Shown here one piece after another: positions 1 to 7,563 of a stretch of 37,024 nt of DNA. This DNA comes from Archaeoglobales archaeon (GTDB lineage: Archaea; Halobacteriota; Archaeoglobi; Archaeoglobales; Archaeoglobaceae). The stretch lies in the NCBI GenBank assembly GCA_011605865.1, contig JAAOZI010000039.1:1-37024 (forward strand), written 5' to 3'. Within the stretch, counting starts at the first letter, position 1. The number at the start of each line of letters is the position of its first letter. A program made the translations under genes and the position numbers. The notes beneath the pieces were generated by a model. That model saw only the letters and a program-made list of their open reading frames with translations. It searched no databases and had not been told where the DNA came from.

Positions 1-693
1 CCTGCTCCCATCGGGCATCGTGGCGTCAACCATGGGCTCAGCGATGCTCAAATGCTTCCCGCACTTCTGAGCCAGGTTTATTACAAAGGAATCAAGCTCG
101 CTCTCATCTTCGAAGACCACGTTCGTTCTAAGATTTGTGTATTTTCTGTGAAAAACATAGATCGGTATTTTTGGACCGTTGCAGGATATATCTTCAAGGT
201 TAGGGTCAAACATGAGTGGAGTTATTCGATCGTAAAGAATGGTCTTTTTGATTATGTAATATAACAGCCTATAGTATTTGGCACCCTCTGTTTTTATTCG
301 GAAATCGTCAAAAATTCTGTTTACTTTGTTTCTTAGAGCGCTAAACTTATCCACTATTTCTTTGGGATTTATAGGGTAAAATTCCAGTTTTCTTAAAACA
401 TCGTTGACTATTTGTTTTTCTTCTTCGTCGAGTGGCGGCTCGTTTACGTGATAAAAGAATTCGTTGCTCTCTTCATTGTAAAGGATATGTATACTTGAAA
501 ATACGAATTTAGAATAAATTGGGTATCTTTCAACTTCAAAATATCCGTCAGGAGGTTTAAACTCCTCCATTAACCTTTTAGATAAGCTTTTTGTAGTTTC
601 TATGTCAAGCCAGTCAGCTTTGGCACTTCTTTTTATTACTTCAAATACTCCAACACTTTTTTTCTTAAATGAAATCTTGAAACTGGTTCTCAC
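1..693 (-). CDS. Type II/IV secretion system ATPase (GspE/TadA-like), N-terminal part, cut by window edge
   Basis: Reading the minus strand from a GTG at 693 gives 231 codons that stay open to the left edge, so the protein is truncated at its C-terminal side. The visible part matches the N-terminal domain of archaeal GspE/TadA-type secretion ATPases: it has segments such as TPLMFDPNLEDISC, a PIYVFHRKY stretch and IAEPMVDATMPDGSR just before the edge. These precede the Walker A domain, which lies outside the window. Family members power archaeal pili or secretion from the cytoplasmic face of the membrane. An in-frame TGA at 727-729 and no ATG after it make GTG 693 the best start. Family call is from memory of the motif set; the substrate is unknown. 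Confidence 0.8.
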   Translation of the reverse strand, partial: MRTSFKISFKKKSVGVFEVIKRSAKADWLDIETTKSLSKRLMEEFKPPDGYFEVERYPIYSKFVFSSIHILYNEESNEFFYHVNEPPLDEEEKQIVNDVLRKLEFYPINPKEIVDKFSALRNKVNRIFDDFRIKTEGAKYYRLLYYIIKKTILYDRITPLMFDPNLEDISCNGPKIPIYVFHRKYTNLRTNVVFEDESELDSFVINLAQKCGKHLSIAEPMVDATMPDGSR

Positions 694-928
694 ATAGTTA
701 ATGTTTCTTGGAAAATATAAGCTTTCTCATTCGATGATAATAACTATTGTAATAATATAAAAATTAGATGTCTATCATAGGTGTTTTAAAATTTTAAATT
801 AAATATACCGAACGATCTTGTCTGTTTTTCAAATGCATCTGCTTCGCTAACATCTAATCAATGTCCTCTTTAGCTCGTAAAAGGAAACTTGGAGCTTTCA
901 GAACTTATTCAAAACGCTCTTATGGTTT
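694..928. other. AT-rich intergenic region without a recognisable gene
   Basis: Very AT-rich stretch between the leftward secretion ATPase and the first repeat element. It should hold the ATPase promoter. I see no convincing ORF or RNA gene. Confidence 0.5.
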
Positions 929-1199
929 GTAACCGAAAACATCGCCCCCTAGCTGACCTCCTCCCCGCCCTAAAGGGCGAGGGTTCCAAAGGGTGAATTA
1001 GAAAAATCTTAAACTTAAATAAATAAACCCCCTTCAAAAGCCACAGGTGTAGGCATTTGCCCAAGTTGTGGCGTAGTATCAAGCATAGCCCCATGTTTCA
1101 AAGCTAAGCTCCATCCACAAATCTCATTGACCTGCAGATGAAAGAAGGCGTAACGCCCCTCTTAACGCAAGCCTTACCTTTGAAGTCAGGGTAGCTCAC
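929..1199 (+). mobile_element. Short TnpB-derived element without tnpB (copy A)
   Basis: About 270 bp. The left part (AACCGAAAAC, then a run ending CTTAAATAAATAA) matches copy B at 29959 and, inverted, copy D at 1846. The right part (CAGATGAAAGAAGGCG ... GGGTAGCTCAC) matches the right ends of B, C, D and F. The middle includes GCATTTGCCCAAGTTGTGG, which reads like a remnant of the CPxCG zinc finger of TnpB. I infer an internally deleted IS200/IS605-type element that keeps its 3' end. It stops 35 bp before the ATG of the next gene. Confidence 0.6.
953..987 (-). repeat. Right-end hairpin of IS605-type tnpB element, nested in copy A
   Basis: Read on the minus strand this is a CGCCCT/AGGGCG hairpin followed by GGGGAGGAGGTCAG. 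It is nearly the same as the right end of the 1.67-kb element at 32072-32105 and of the mini-elements at 4406 and 11834. Its antisense orientation inside copy A suggests a nested insertion or a recombination scar. Confidence 0.6.
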
Positions 1200-1234
1200 A
1201 AAAAATATATATTAGCGGTTTCCGGTTAGTAGTG

Positions 1235-1624
1235 ATGTACCATCTGCTTCTCTGGCTATCACTCTCAACCTTGATCATCGCATTTCTCTTAGCAATTTTT
1301 GGTTTAGAATTCACAGGCTATTTGCTTTTGTTACCAATTTTTTTGCTTCTCTATAGTATCCTGACTTCATTAATTAGTAAAGCTTCGAATTATCCCAAAA
1401 AAGTTTTAGCAAGAATTTCTGCAACTCTTTACGTTCTCGGGTTCTTCTGGTTTGTTTTATCATTGTCCGTTTTAGTTCTCTCTCTGGTATTTTATAACTC
1501 AGCTGCCTCCCGTGGAATGCTTAGATTGCTTCATTCTATCATTTTAATCGGCCTGACGGTTTTGGGACTTTCAGTACTTTCCATCATTGCAGCCAGAAAA
1601 TTAGATGAGTTACCCCGACTTTGA
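1235..1624 (+). CDS. Small four-helix membrane protein, unknown function
   Basis: About 129 residues with four strongly hydrophobic helices (roughly residues 4-25, 28-45, 62-85 and 98-118) and short polar loops; I recognise no family. A TATA-like run at 1204-1214 lies about 26 nt before ATG 1235, so I prefer that start to the GTG at 1232. The last residues (DELPRL) and the stop codon are encoded by the right end of the inverted repeat element D, so the original C-terminus was probably replaced. The gene lies exactly between inverted elements A and D. Confidence 0.55.
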   Translation: MYHLLLWLSLSTLIIAFLLAIFGLEFTGYLLLLPIFLLLYSILTSLISKASNYPKKVLARISATLYVLGFFWFVLSLSVLVLSLVFYNSAASRGMLRLLHSIILIGLTVLGLSVLSIIAARKLDELPRL

Positions 1625-1846
1625 AGACAAGGTTTCCAACGTTAAGGGAGGCTTTACACTTAAAATACTCGTTGATTTTATTCAATGCTAGGACTTTTGA
1701 TTTATTTGGGCCTGAATACCTTGCCTACAACGCATATCTGGACTTCCTTCTGCAAGTAAACTTCCCTCGGATCGTTTGGGCATTCTATTCAGACTTTCTA
1801 TTTATTTAAGCTTCTCTATCATCCCCTGAAGGGCGAGGTTTTTGTT
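1605..1846 (-). mobile_element. Short TnpB-derived element without tnpB (copy D, inverted)
   Basis: On the minus strand the left end begins near 1846 (AAAACCTCGCCCTTCAGG, then GAGAAGCTTAAATAAATAG) and the right end is AAGTCGGGGTAACTCAT at 1605. Both ends match copies A and B in the same order. The right end lies inside the 3' end of the upstream membrane-protein gene. A 62-codon open frame at 1621-1809 on the plus strand falls wholly inside this element and is not taken as a gene. Confidence 0.6.
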
Positions 1847-1875
1847 ATAATAATAGAAACATTTAGAAAGGAAAA

Positions 1876-1885
1876 ATTTTTAAAG
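1876..1885 (+). promoter_or_regulatory. TATA box of the TauE/SafE gene
   Basis: ATTTTTAAAG lies about 28 nt before ATG 1909, the normal archaeal TATA distance for a leaderless transcript. It therefore favours 1909 over the TTG at 1891 as start. Confidence 0.45.
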
Positions 1886-1908
1886 AAGTTTTGAGAAAAA
1901 ATGTGGAA

Positions 1909-2811
1909 ATGATAGATCTCCTCCTCCCACTTGTATCATTTGTAGTAGCTTTCTTTACATCTCCAGCCGGTGTAAGTGGAGCATTTCTTTTGCTTCCATT
2001 TCAGGTGAGTATTCTGGGATACACTTCCCCTTCCGTGAGCGCAACGAATCTCGTTTACAATCCCATAGCTATTCCAAGTGGTATATATCGCTATATAAAA
2101 GAGAAAAGAATGGCTTGGCCTTTAGTCTCGATAACCGCTCTTGCAACTCTTCCTGGAGTCTTCATAGGAGCCGTTTTAAGGTCGAGCTACTTTCTTGATC
2201 CGAAGCTTTTTAAGCTATTTGTCGGTTTAGTCCTACTATATCTCGGTCTCAGAGTTTTAAGTTCTGTCCTTAGACCGAATCCAAAGATATCTGAGCTTGA
2301 AAAAAGGTTTAAAGAGAGAGTAGGGATGATAAAAAGAGAGAGAGAAAAAAGATTAGCTGCCGGGCTACCACCAGATGCTGTTGTAAAGACTAAAAAAATT
2401 GGGATCAGAAAGATAGAATATGAGTTTTGGGGAGAAATCTTCTCTTTCTCCCCGCTCTTAGTATTTGCGGTTTCATTCGTGATCGGAATAATTGGTGGAA
2501 TTTATGGAATAGGTGGGGGAGCAATTTTAGCTCCAATTTTTGCGAGTGTCTTCGGTTTGCCCGTTTACACAACTGCGGGAGCGACACTTCTGGGAACATT
2601 TTTAACCTCCTTGTTCGGTATTATGGGTTATTACGCAGTAGGATACCCTCCGGACTGGAAAATCGGATTAGCTTTTGGTATAGGAGGGTTTTTTGGGATG
2701 TATCTGGGAGCGAGATTCCAGAAATTCATGCCCGAAAAAACGATAAGGCTTTGCCTTTCAGCAATTGTGCTTACAACTTCTGTTAGTTATGTAGTTCAAT
2801 TCTTTTTTTAA
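1909..2811 (+). CDS. TauE/SafE-family membrane permease
   Basis: About 300 residues with the two-half architecture of the sulfite exporter TauE/SafE (UPF0721) family. The first half opens with a hydrophobic helix and FTSPAGVSGAFLLLPFQ, the second repeats the signature as GGIYGIGGGAILAPIF followed by TTAGATLLGTF. A charged cytoplasmic loop of about 60 residues (near 120-180) links them. These proteins move small anions such as sulfite or organosulfonates across the membrane; the substrate here cannot be read from sequence. ATG 1909 is chosen from the TATA spacing, and TTG 1891 would add six residues. Confidence 0.85.
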   Translation: MIDLLLPLVSFVVAFFTSPAGVSGAFLLLPFQVSILGYTSPSVSATNLVYNPIAIPSGIYRYIKEKRMAWPLVSITALATLPGVFIGAVLRSSYFLDPKLFKLFVGLVLLYLGLRVLSSVLRPNPKISELEKRFKERVGMIKREREKRLAAGLPPDAVVKTKKIGIRKIEYEFWGEIFSFSPLLVFAVSFVIGIIGGIYGIGGGAILAPIFASVFGLPVYTTAGATLLGTFLTSLFGIMGYYAVGYPPDWKIGLAFGIGGFFGMYLGARFQKFMPEKTIRLCLSAIVLTTSVSYVVQFFF

Positions 2812-2824
2812 AAACCGAGAAAAG

Positions 2825-2834
2825 TTTATAAATA
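2825..2834 (+). promoter_or_regulatory. TATA box of the ferritin operon
   Basis: TTTATAAATA is centred about 26 nt before the ferritin ATG at 2855, which predicts a leaderless or almost leaderless transcript. A purine-rich tract just before it could be the BRE. I see no clear operator palindrome. Confidence 0.55.
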
Positions 2835-2854
2835 ATTTAATTAAGAAAAAAGAT

Positions 2855-3385
2855 ATGGCCATTAGTGATAGAGTTGTTAGAGAATTGAATTTGCAACTAA
2901 ACAGGGAGATATACTCTGCCTATTTGTATCTTTCCATGGCTGCCTATTTTGAATCCGTAGGACTTAGGGGTTTTTCAAAGTGGATGAAGGTTCAGTGGAG
3001 GGAAGAGTTGATGCACGCAATGAAATTCTTTGATTATATAGCCAGTAGGGGAGGAAGAGTAGAATTATATGCAATCGAAGCTCCACCGAAGGACTGGAAA
3101 TCTCCGCTTGATGCATTTGAGTTCGCTTTGGCCCATGAAAAGGAGGTAACTAAAAGAATATCAAATCTTGTTGAGTTGGCAATAGCTGAAAAAGATCATG
3201 CAACATTCAACATGCTTCAGTGGTTTGTTAACGAGCAAGTTGAAGAAGAGCAGAGCTTCGAAGAGGTTGTTTTAAAACTAAAGCTTGCTGGAAATGACAC
3301 AAGAGCTATACTCTTCCTCGATTCAGAACTAGGAAAAAGAGAGGTGAGTGCTGAAAATGAATCTTCAGGCGCTCTACAAGATTAG
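2855..3385 (+). CDS. ftnA: Ferritin (non-heme iron storage protein)
   Basis: This 176-residue four-helix-bundle ferritin should oxidise Fe(II) at its diiron centre and store iron in a cage. Visible features are the NREIYSAYLYLSMAAYFES helix A, the EELMHA motif with the ferroxidase Glu and His near residues 50-54, a Glu-rich third helix (LAHEKEV) and QVEEEQSFEE in helix D. Length and order fit the Archaeoglobus-type ferritin, which assembles an unusually open 24-mer; whether this one does cannot be seen here. The last residues (SAENESSGALQD) overlap the start of the next gene by 29 nt, suggesting translational coupling in an iron operon. Confidence 0.93.
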   Translation: MAISDRVVRELNLQLNREIYSAYLYLSMAAYFESVGLRGFSKWMKVQWREELMHAMKFFDYIASRGGRVELYAIEAPPKDWKSPLDAFEFALAHEKEVTKRISNLVELAIAEKDHATFNMLQWFVNEQVEEEQSFEEVVLKLKLAGNDTRAILFLDSELGKREVSAENESSGALQD

Positions 3386-3863
3386 CTATGGTCTTTATAT
3401 TGTTTCTTCAGTGAAAAACGGAAAATACTCTGCTCAGGTAGCAAATACGGTTTTTCAGGTTACTTCTGAACCCCCAAAGGTTGCAGTTTGTCTGAACAAA
3501 AAGAACACGACACATGAGTTTGTTAAAGATTCAAAAGTTTTTGCTGTAAGTGTATTAGAAAAGGAGACACCTTTGCAGTTCATAGGAAAATTCGGATTCA
3601 GAAGTAGCAGAGATTTTAACAAATTTGAGGGAGTTAATTTTAGAATTGGTAAAACCGGTTCGCCAATAGTTTTGGATCATGCAGTGGCTTTTCTGGAAGC
3701 GAGAGTTTTGCAGGAATGTGATGTCGGAACCCATACATTGTTTATTGGCGAGCTGGTAGACGCTGATATTTTAAGGGATGTAGAAGTTATGACGTACGAG
3801 TATTATCACTATGTCAAAAAAGGAAAAGCTCCAAAAACTGCGACAGTTTATTTAGAAAAATGA
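3357..3863 (+). CDS. Flavin reductase-like FMN-binding protein
   Basis: About 168 residues, whole length of the flavin reductase-like (flavoredoxin/DIM6-NTAB) domain. The N-terminus ALYKISYGLYIVSSVKNGK and the middle SEPPKVAVCLNKKNTTHEF match the FMN-binding beta-barrel pattern, and the C-terminal THTLFIGELVDADIL is a family hallmark. It probably transfers electrons from NAD(P)H or another donor through FMN. ATG 3357 is preferred over GTG 3348 because GAGGTGAG at 3341-3348 is well placed as a ribosome site. It starts inside the ferritin gene and overlaps the next gene by ATGA, so a role in reducing or releasing ferritin iron is a reasonable inference. Confidence 0.85.
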   Translation: MNLQALYKISYGLYIVSSVKNGKYSAQVANTVFQVTSEPPKVAVCLNKKNTTHEFVKDSKVFAVSVLEKETPLQFIGKFGFRSSRDFNKFEGVNFRIGKTGSPIVLDHAVAFLEARVLQECDVGTHTLFIGELVDADILRDVEVMTYEYYHYVKKGKAPKTATVYLEK

Positions 3864-4081
3864 GTCCGGAAGAAATTCTTAAAAAAGCTCTTGAACTGGA
3901 AAAAGAGGCTATTAGAGTATACAGTGAAATGCGAAAAAATGCAACTTCTGAAACCGCAGACATTCTAGACTATCTAATCTCGCAGGAAAAGGAACACGTA
4001 AAAATCATAAGCGATAGATTGAAGGTGATCAGATTTTTATCTGGACATTACATTCAAAATGATCTAGGAGACTCTCACTAA
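3860..4081 (+). CDS. Small ferritin-like (rubrerythrin-type) helical protein
   Basis: 73 residues, start overlapping the previous stop as ATGA. The sequence ALELEKEAIRVYSEM followed about 25 residues later by SQEKEHVKII gives two of the Glu/His ExxH-type helices typical of rubrerythrin-like diiron proteins, so it resembles half of a ferritin-like bundle that could dimerise. The last 10-15 residues (near SGHYIQNDLGDSH) lie against an IS607 recombinase ruin read on the other strand, so the native C-terminus may have been altered. Third gene of the ferritin operon. Confidence 0.65.
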   Translation: MSPEEILKKALELEKEAIRVYSEMRKNATSETADILDYLISQEKEHVKIISDRLKVIRFLSGHYIQNDLGDSH

Positions 4082-4397
4082 GCTTCTAAAAGGCTTTCCG
4101 GCAAAATGAGATACGATGGTTATCAAGTCTTCAACATCGCCGTAACCCTTGTCTTTAGCTTAGCTGTATAAAAGTTGCTTTCTTTCTAAGTCGTCTTTTT
4201 GAGTTGCAGAGGAACATAGCATAACCCACTACTGCCCTCTCTTCCTTCAATCCGAGAATTCGCTTAATCTCGCTTTCGGGTATCCTTCGCCAAGTTCTGA
4301 CGACTCTTATTTTTCATTCTTTATCCCAACGCTGAATGGTTCTCGTTGTAACTCCTAGCAACTTTTTAGCTTCTTTAAGTGTGTAGAACTTCTCACC
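4070..4397 (-). pseudogene. IS607-family serine recombinase TnpA, degenerate
   Basis: Minus-strand translation gives a MerR-like helix-turn-helix, EKFYTLKEAKKLLGVTTRT then IQRWDKE, an in-frame stop, RRIPESEIKRILGL, the start of the resolvase domain (EERAVVGYA), a garbled part, and in another frame GDVEDLITIVSHFAGKPF, which is the C-terminal region of the same family. Stops, frameshifts and loss of the catalytic core show a dead gene. A 40-bp mini-element abuts its 5' end. No tnpB follows. Confidence 0.75.
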
Positions 4398-4401
4398 AAG
4401 A

Positions 4402-4445
4402 TTACCACCTGAAAGCCTCGCTCTTCAGGGCGGGGAGGAGGTCAG
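4402..4445 (+). mobile_element. 40-bp mini-element: TTAC target plus fused left and right IS605 ends
   Basis: TTAC at 4402-4405 is followed by CACCTGAAAGCCTCGC, identical to the left end of the 1.67-kb element at 30435, and then directly by CTTCAGGGCGGGGAGGAG and GTCAG, its right end. The two ends share the hairpin core, so it looks like a recombined or internally deleted copy with no cargo. Confidence 0.65.
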
Positions 4446-4591
4446 ATCTATTTAAGTCTATCTTTTTTTAGGACTGCTGGTGGTTTAGTCTAGATTAAAT
4501 ACTTTGCACAGGATCAAAGATCTTCAGACAGAAAAGTGAGAGATAGCTCAAAAATTCATAAATCCAAAAGAGCTCTTTTATGAAGTTATTA

Positions 4592-5605
4592 TTAAATTTG
4601 TGTATAAATAATCGGAAGAATAACCATTAAAGAAAAGGAAATGACCAACAATATTATGCTCACTTTTAACTGCCCCTTTTTTCTTTCCAGTAGATAGTTA
4701 CCTATGCTTTCAGTCAAAATTATCACTGAGATCGTGAAAAAAATTAGGAGTAAAAAAGAAAGAATTTTTGGAATTTTCTCAACTGGTAAATAACTTTCCC
4801 AAATCTTCAGCGAATAGTAGGCAACAGCTACGAACTCTATAACAACTGCAGCAGCTGTAATTGCTGAAGTCCTTCGATTCAATTCAAGTTCATTTTTTCT
4901 CCTTTCAACTTCGATCTGCAAGTAAACCAAATTCAGTCTGTTCTCCAATTCCTTTAAGACCTTTTCAAAGTTTTCAGAATATTTTTTAACTTCGAGTAGT
5001 TCGAATTCTAATCTAGATACTTCTTCAAACATGAAATTGCCAATTTTGGAAGAAAAAAACTTTGCGTTTGAAATCGCTACCTCTGCTTTGTTTGCCTTTG
5101 AAATAAAATCTGAATAAGTGACAAAAAAAGAATCTCTTTTCTGTGCAAGGGTCACAGCATAATCTTCATAGTTTAACGTAGTTTCTTTTAAGAATTCACG
5201 AATTTCGATACTCTTATTCATAACGTAGTCCTTTGTTTGCATACAATCTCTAACAGTTAGCTTTGCAATTGTCAATTCCGCAAAAAAGGCTGGAAAAAGA
5301 TTGTAAAAAAGATTCTCGTCAAAAACTGTGTCGATTTCAATTAGTTGGTTATATTTGTATTTTCCAAAAGAAAATTGTTCACCGTGTTCCAAATGGACAA
5401 TCTTAATCTCGAATTTTTCGATTGGATTTCCAACATCCTGTTCGGAAATTATGAAAATAACCGACTTGTATCTCCCAAGAATAAGTTCTGTACCCTCTGC
5501 AAGGATCTCAGTGTATTTGAATCTCTTGAAAGATGGTTTAGCTCTTTTTCCGATCTCTTTTAAAACTTTCTCTAGCTCTGAATCATTGTAGAACATGTAT
5601 AGCAT
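4592..5605 (-). CDS. Unknown coiled-coil membrane protein
   Basis: 337 residues, not recognised. The N-terminal 120 residues are a soluble mixed alpha/beta region (ILAEGTELILGRYKSVIFII). Residues of about 120-245 are mostly charged helix with likely coiled coil (FEELLEVKK-like heptads, LENRLNLVYLQIEVERRKNE). The last 95 residues carry three hydrophobic helices (AITAAAVVIEFVAVAYYSL, ILSFLLLIFFTISVIILTE, VSIILLVISFSLMVILPII). This resembles RMD1/DUF155-type proteins in layout, but I cannot confirm a family. A TATA-like run at 5609-5618 is so close to ATG 5605 that ATG 5596 may be the true start. It stands alone between IS607 remnants. Confidence 0.65.
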   Translation of the reverse strand: MLYMFYNDSELEKVLKEIGKRAKPSFKRFKYTEILAEGTELILGRYKSVIFIISEQDVGNPIEKFEIKIVHLEHGEQFSFGKYKYNQLIEIDTVFDENLFYNLFPAFFAELTIAKLTVRDCMQTKDYVMNKSIEIREFLKETTLNYEDYAVTLAQKRDSFFVTYSDFISKANKAEVAISNAKFFSSKIGNFMFEEVSRLEFELLEVKKYSENFEKVLKELENRLNLVYLQIEVERRKNELELNRRTSAITAAAVVIEFVAVAYYSLKIWESYLPVEKIPKILSFLLLIFFTISVIILTESIGNYLLERKKGQLKVSIILLVISFSLMVILPIIYTQI

Positions 5606-5641
5606 ATCTTTAAAAAATCGGAGATGAATATGAAAGTTTTG

Positions 5642-5733
5642 TCAATGCTTACTTATAGCTGAAGGCTGTTCTGGTCTAGCATTAACTTTCATCTTCCCTC
5701 CTCTTTTCATGGGAGGGCCTTCGGGGTGAACGG
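5642..5733 (-). repeat. TnpB C-terminal/3'-end remnant (copy E1)
   Basis: In one minus-strand frame the segment reads GGKMKVNARPEQPSAISK before a stop, a TnpB-like C-terminus. GATGAAAG, TTAATGCTAGACC and the purine-rich lead-in match remnants at 24050-24170 (-) and 11900-11980 (+). It runs straight on from the IS607 tnpA remnant, so almost all of tnpB is gone. Confidence 0.5.
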
Positions 5734-5909
5734 AAGCTCCTGCATCTGCCTTTTGGTGCTTCGCCGAGAAGCCTCTTAATCTCGCTGTATTTACCGCCGG
5801 GCGTTTTAATGTACTTGATCTTCCCCGAGTAAGCCCACTCCTTCACAGTTGTGTAAGATACACCGAATATCTTGGCAACTTCACCGGTTGTGTAGAGATT
5901 CTCTGGCAT
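5682..5909 (-). pseudogene. IS607-family TnpA, helix-turn-helix fragment only
   Basis: 75 codons. The first 50 residues are a MerR-like DNA-binding domain, LYTTGEVAKIFGVSYTTV then KEWAYSGKIKYIKTPGGKY and EIKRLLG, as at the N-terminus of IS607 serine recombinases. The whole catalytic resolvase domain is missing, and the rest (RCRSFRSPRRPSHEKRREDES) is out-of-frame reading of a tnpB 3' end. I read it as a deletion derivative in which the start of tnpA was joined to the end of tnpB. A truncated DNA-binding product could still be made. Confidence 0.65.
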
Positions 5910-5959
5910 TCCATTTAAGGAAATTATGCAGGTAATAAACTAGAATGAAGCAGTTTCTA

Positions 5960-5980
5960 TACCCCGCTTTCAGGGCGGAA
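5960..5980 (-). repeat. IS-end hairpin upstream of the truncated IS607 tnpA
   Basis: CCCCGCTTTCAGGGCGG forms an inverted repeat of the same type as the other TnpB-element ends here. It lies about 50 bp upstream of the tnpA fragment and probably marks the left end of that deletion derivative. Confidence 0.45.
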
Positions 5981-6073
5981 AATGTTCAGTTTAAAAATTG
6001 TCAAGTTATGTTACTCAGGGGAAAATCTATAAATCTGAGAAGTCGGAATAGAAAATAAGCGGCTCTTATATTT

Positions 6074-7510
6074 TCAATTAATAGTAATTTCATCCGAGGA
6101 GATTAGGGTCGTTAATTCGATGTTTTCTAGCATTTTTATGAATTCCTTGACTTCAGCTGTATTTTCTAATCCCTCAATGAAGGGCCAGGATATTGGTTGA
6201 TAGAGAAGTTCAGCCCGTATCTTGAGGGGTTTTTTAAACTCTTTTTTTATTAAATAAGTTATCCTGTCTTTGCCGGGGGAGAAATTGTCATCTTCAACCC
6301 CAACTGGGATAGTATCTGGGTGTGCAAGCGTAGTGGTAAAACCCTTGGGCAAAATCCTGTTATCTTTGATATATCCATGAGCTTTTGTCAAATCTATTGT
6401 GTATTCTCCGTCTTTGCCCATCATCACACTCTCGTAGATTTGAACTTGATCTTCTGAAGTGATCAGATCGTAGTGTCTCTCAGGATAGTTTTCCCCAATC
6501 ACTTTTCCATTTTCCATAACTCTTCCAGATTCGAAGATTATTCCCTCAGGATCCTCAACTAGTACGTGAACTATCGCCCTTCGTGATGGAAAACCAGTAG
6601 GAAACTTGTGACCTGCGTTATTTTTTATCTCAACAAGAATCTCTATTTCACCGTCTTTTAGTTTTACGGAAATAATCTTAATCTCTGCAGACGATTTCAG
6701 CTGAGCTTCAGATCTTTTTGCCCCAATCTCGTCACCTAAGATTTTTAAAATCTGAACGTTTGCCCCCAAAAAGTGGTGATGTTTTGCCTTTCTTTCAAAG
6801 ATGTTTTCAGGTTTTGTAGATATCCTAAAGCTCTCCTCTTTCATATGACAGCTCTGACAAGGTCTGTCCGGGTTATAGATACTGTTTTTCCATTCTAAGA
6901 AAGTCGTTTGTTCAGCAAAAAACTTAGTTATTTTTCCATCCTCAATAGTTGGGGTGTATACAACGTGACAATTTCCACAAAGATCGGATTTGAGGAAATT
7001 TTCAGATCTTGTAGGGAAGTAACCCGAATTTCTGTACATTTCTATACTGTACATTGGAATAAAGGGCCCATAAATGGCCCTCTCTGGTTTTTTGTAGTTG
7101 ATATCTATTAAATAATTTCCGCTGAAATTATTCTTCTTAATCTGGTGACAAAGTGTGCAAGAAACGCCATCAATTGCGAACTCATAAAGTTCGTTGGACT
7201 TGTTGAGAAAGCCCGATCTAAGAATAATAGCTTCAATTCTATTAAGCTTGGCTTCTAATTTTGCAGTCGGCGTGTGACATTTGGCGCATTCCTCTTCGAC
7301 AAAGCTTCCAACTACTACCACTTCATTGCTAAGCTTGGCTAAGAAATATGGATCCTTGGCAGCATTTGAGTGCATTGATTGGCTCCAGTTTGTATAGAAG
7401 ACCCCGTGGCATTCTGCACAAGTTTCTGGAGTTGTGAAAATTCTTTCAGCGTGGGGAAAGGATATTATTGGGAAGATAATTGCCAGAAAGAGCAAAAGTT
7501 TTTGAAACAT
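6074..7510 (-). CDS. Secreted pentaheme cytochrome c
   Basis: 478 residues. A signal peptide (hydrophobic residues 3-18) is followed by five CXXCH heme-binding motifs: CAECH at 31, CAKCH at 75, CTLCH at 118, CGNCH at 178 and CQSCH at 218. The N-terminal arrangement resembles cytochrome c-554-like multiheme proteins. The C-terminal half (from about residue 265) has no hemes and looks like a beta-rich domain, with NNAGHKFPTGFPSRRA as a likely extra ligand or docking region. It should act outside the membrane as an electron carrier or terminal reductase. It is transcribed singly, divergently from a PAS-GAF sensor. Partner and acceptor are unknown; metal or nitrogen-oxide reduction are both possible. 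Confidence 0.88.
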   Translation of the reverse strand: MFQKLLLFLAIIFPIISFPHAERIFTTPETCAECHGVFYTNWSQSMHSNAAKDPYFLAKLSNEVVVVGSFVEEECAKCHTPTAKLEAKLNRIEAIILRSGFLNKSNELYEFAIDGVSCTLCHQIKKNNFSGNYLIDINYKKPERAIYGPFIPMYSIEMYRNSGYFPTRSENFLKSDLCGNCHVVYTPTIEDGKITKFFAEQTTFLEWKNSIYNPDRPCQSCHMKEESFRISTKPENIFERKAKHHHFLGANVQILKILGDEIGAKRSEAQLKSSAEIKIISVKLKDGEIEILVEIKNNAGHKFPTGFPSRRAIVHVLVEDPEGIIFESGRVMENGKVIGENYPERHYDLITSEDQVQIYESVMMGKDGEYTIDLTKAHGYIKDNRILPKGFTTTLAHPDTIPVGVEDDNFSPGKDRITYLIKKEFKKPLKIRAELLYQPISWPFIEGLENTAEVKEFIKMLENIELTTLISSDEITIN

Positions 7511-7563
7511 ATATCCACTTTTCTTTTTGTTATATAACCCTTATCATTAAAAAGGAGGAAAAG

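Noticed and set aside
52-264. 70-codon open frame on the plus strand
   Set aside because: Antisense shadow of the secretion ATPase, whose minus-strand frame has clear family motifs.
909-1094. 61-codon open frame on the minus strand
   Set aside because: It reads through the end hairpins of element A in antisense; composition is not protein-like.
1621-1809. 62-codon open frame on the plus strand
   Set aside because: It lies entirely inside inverted element D, starts with TTG inside the previous gene's end and resembles no protein.
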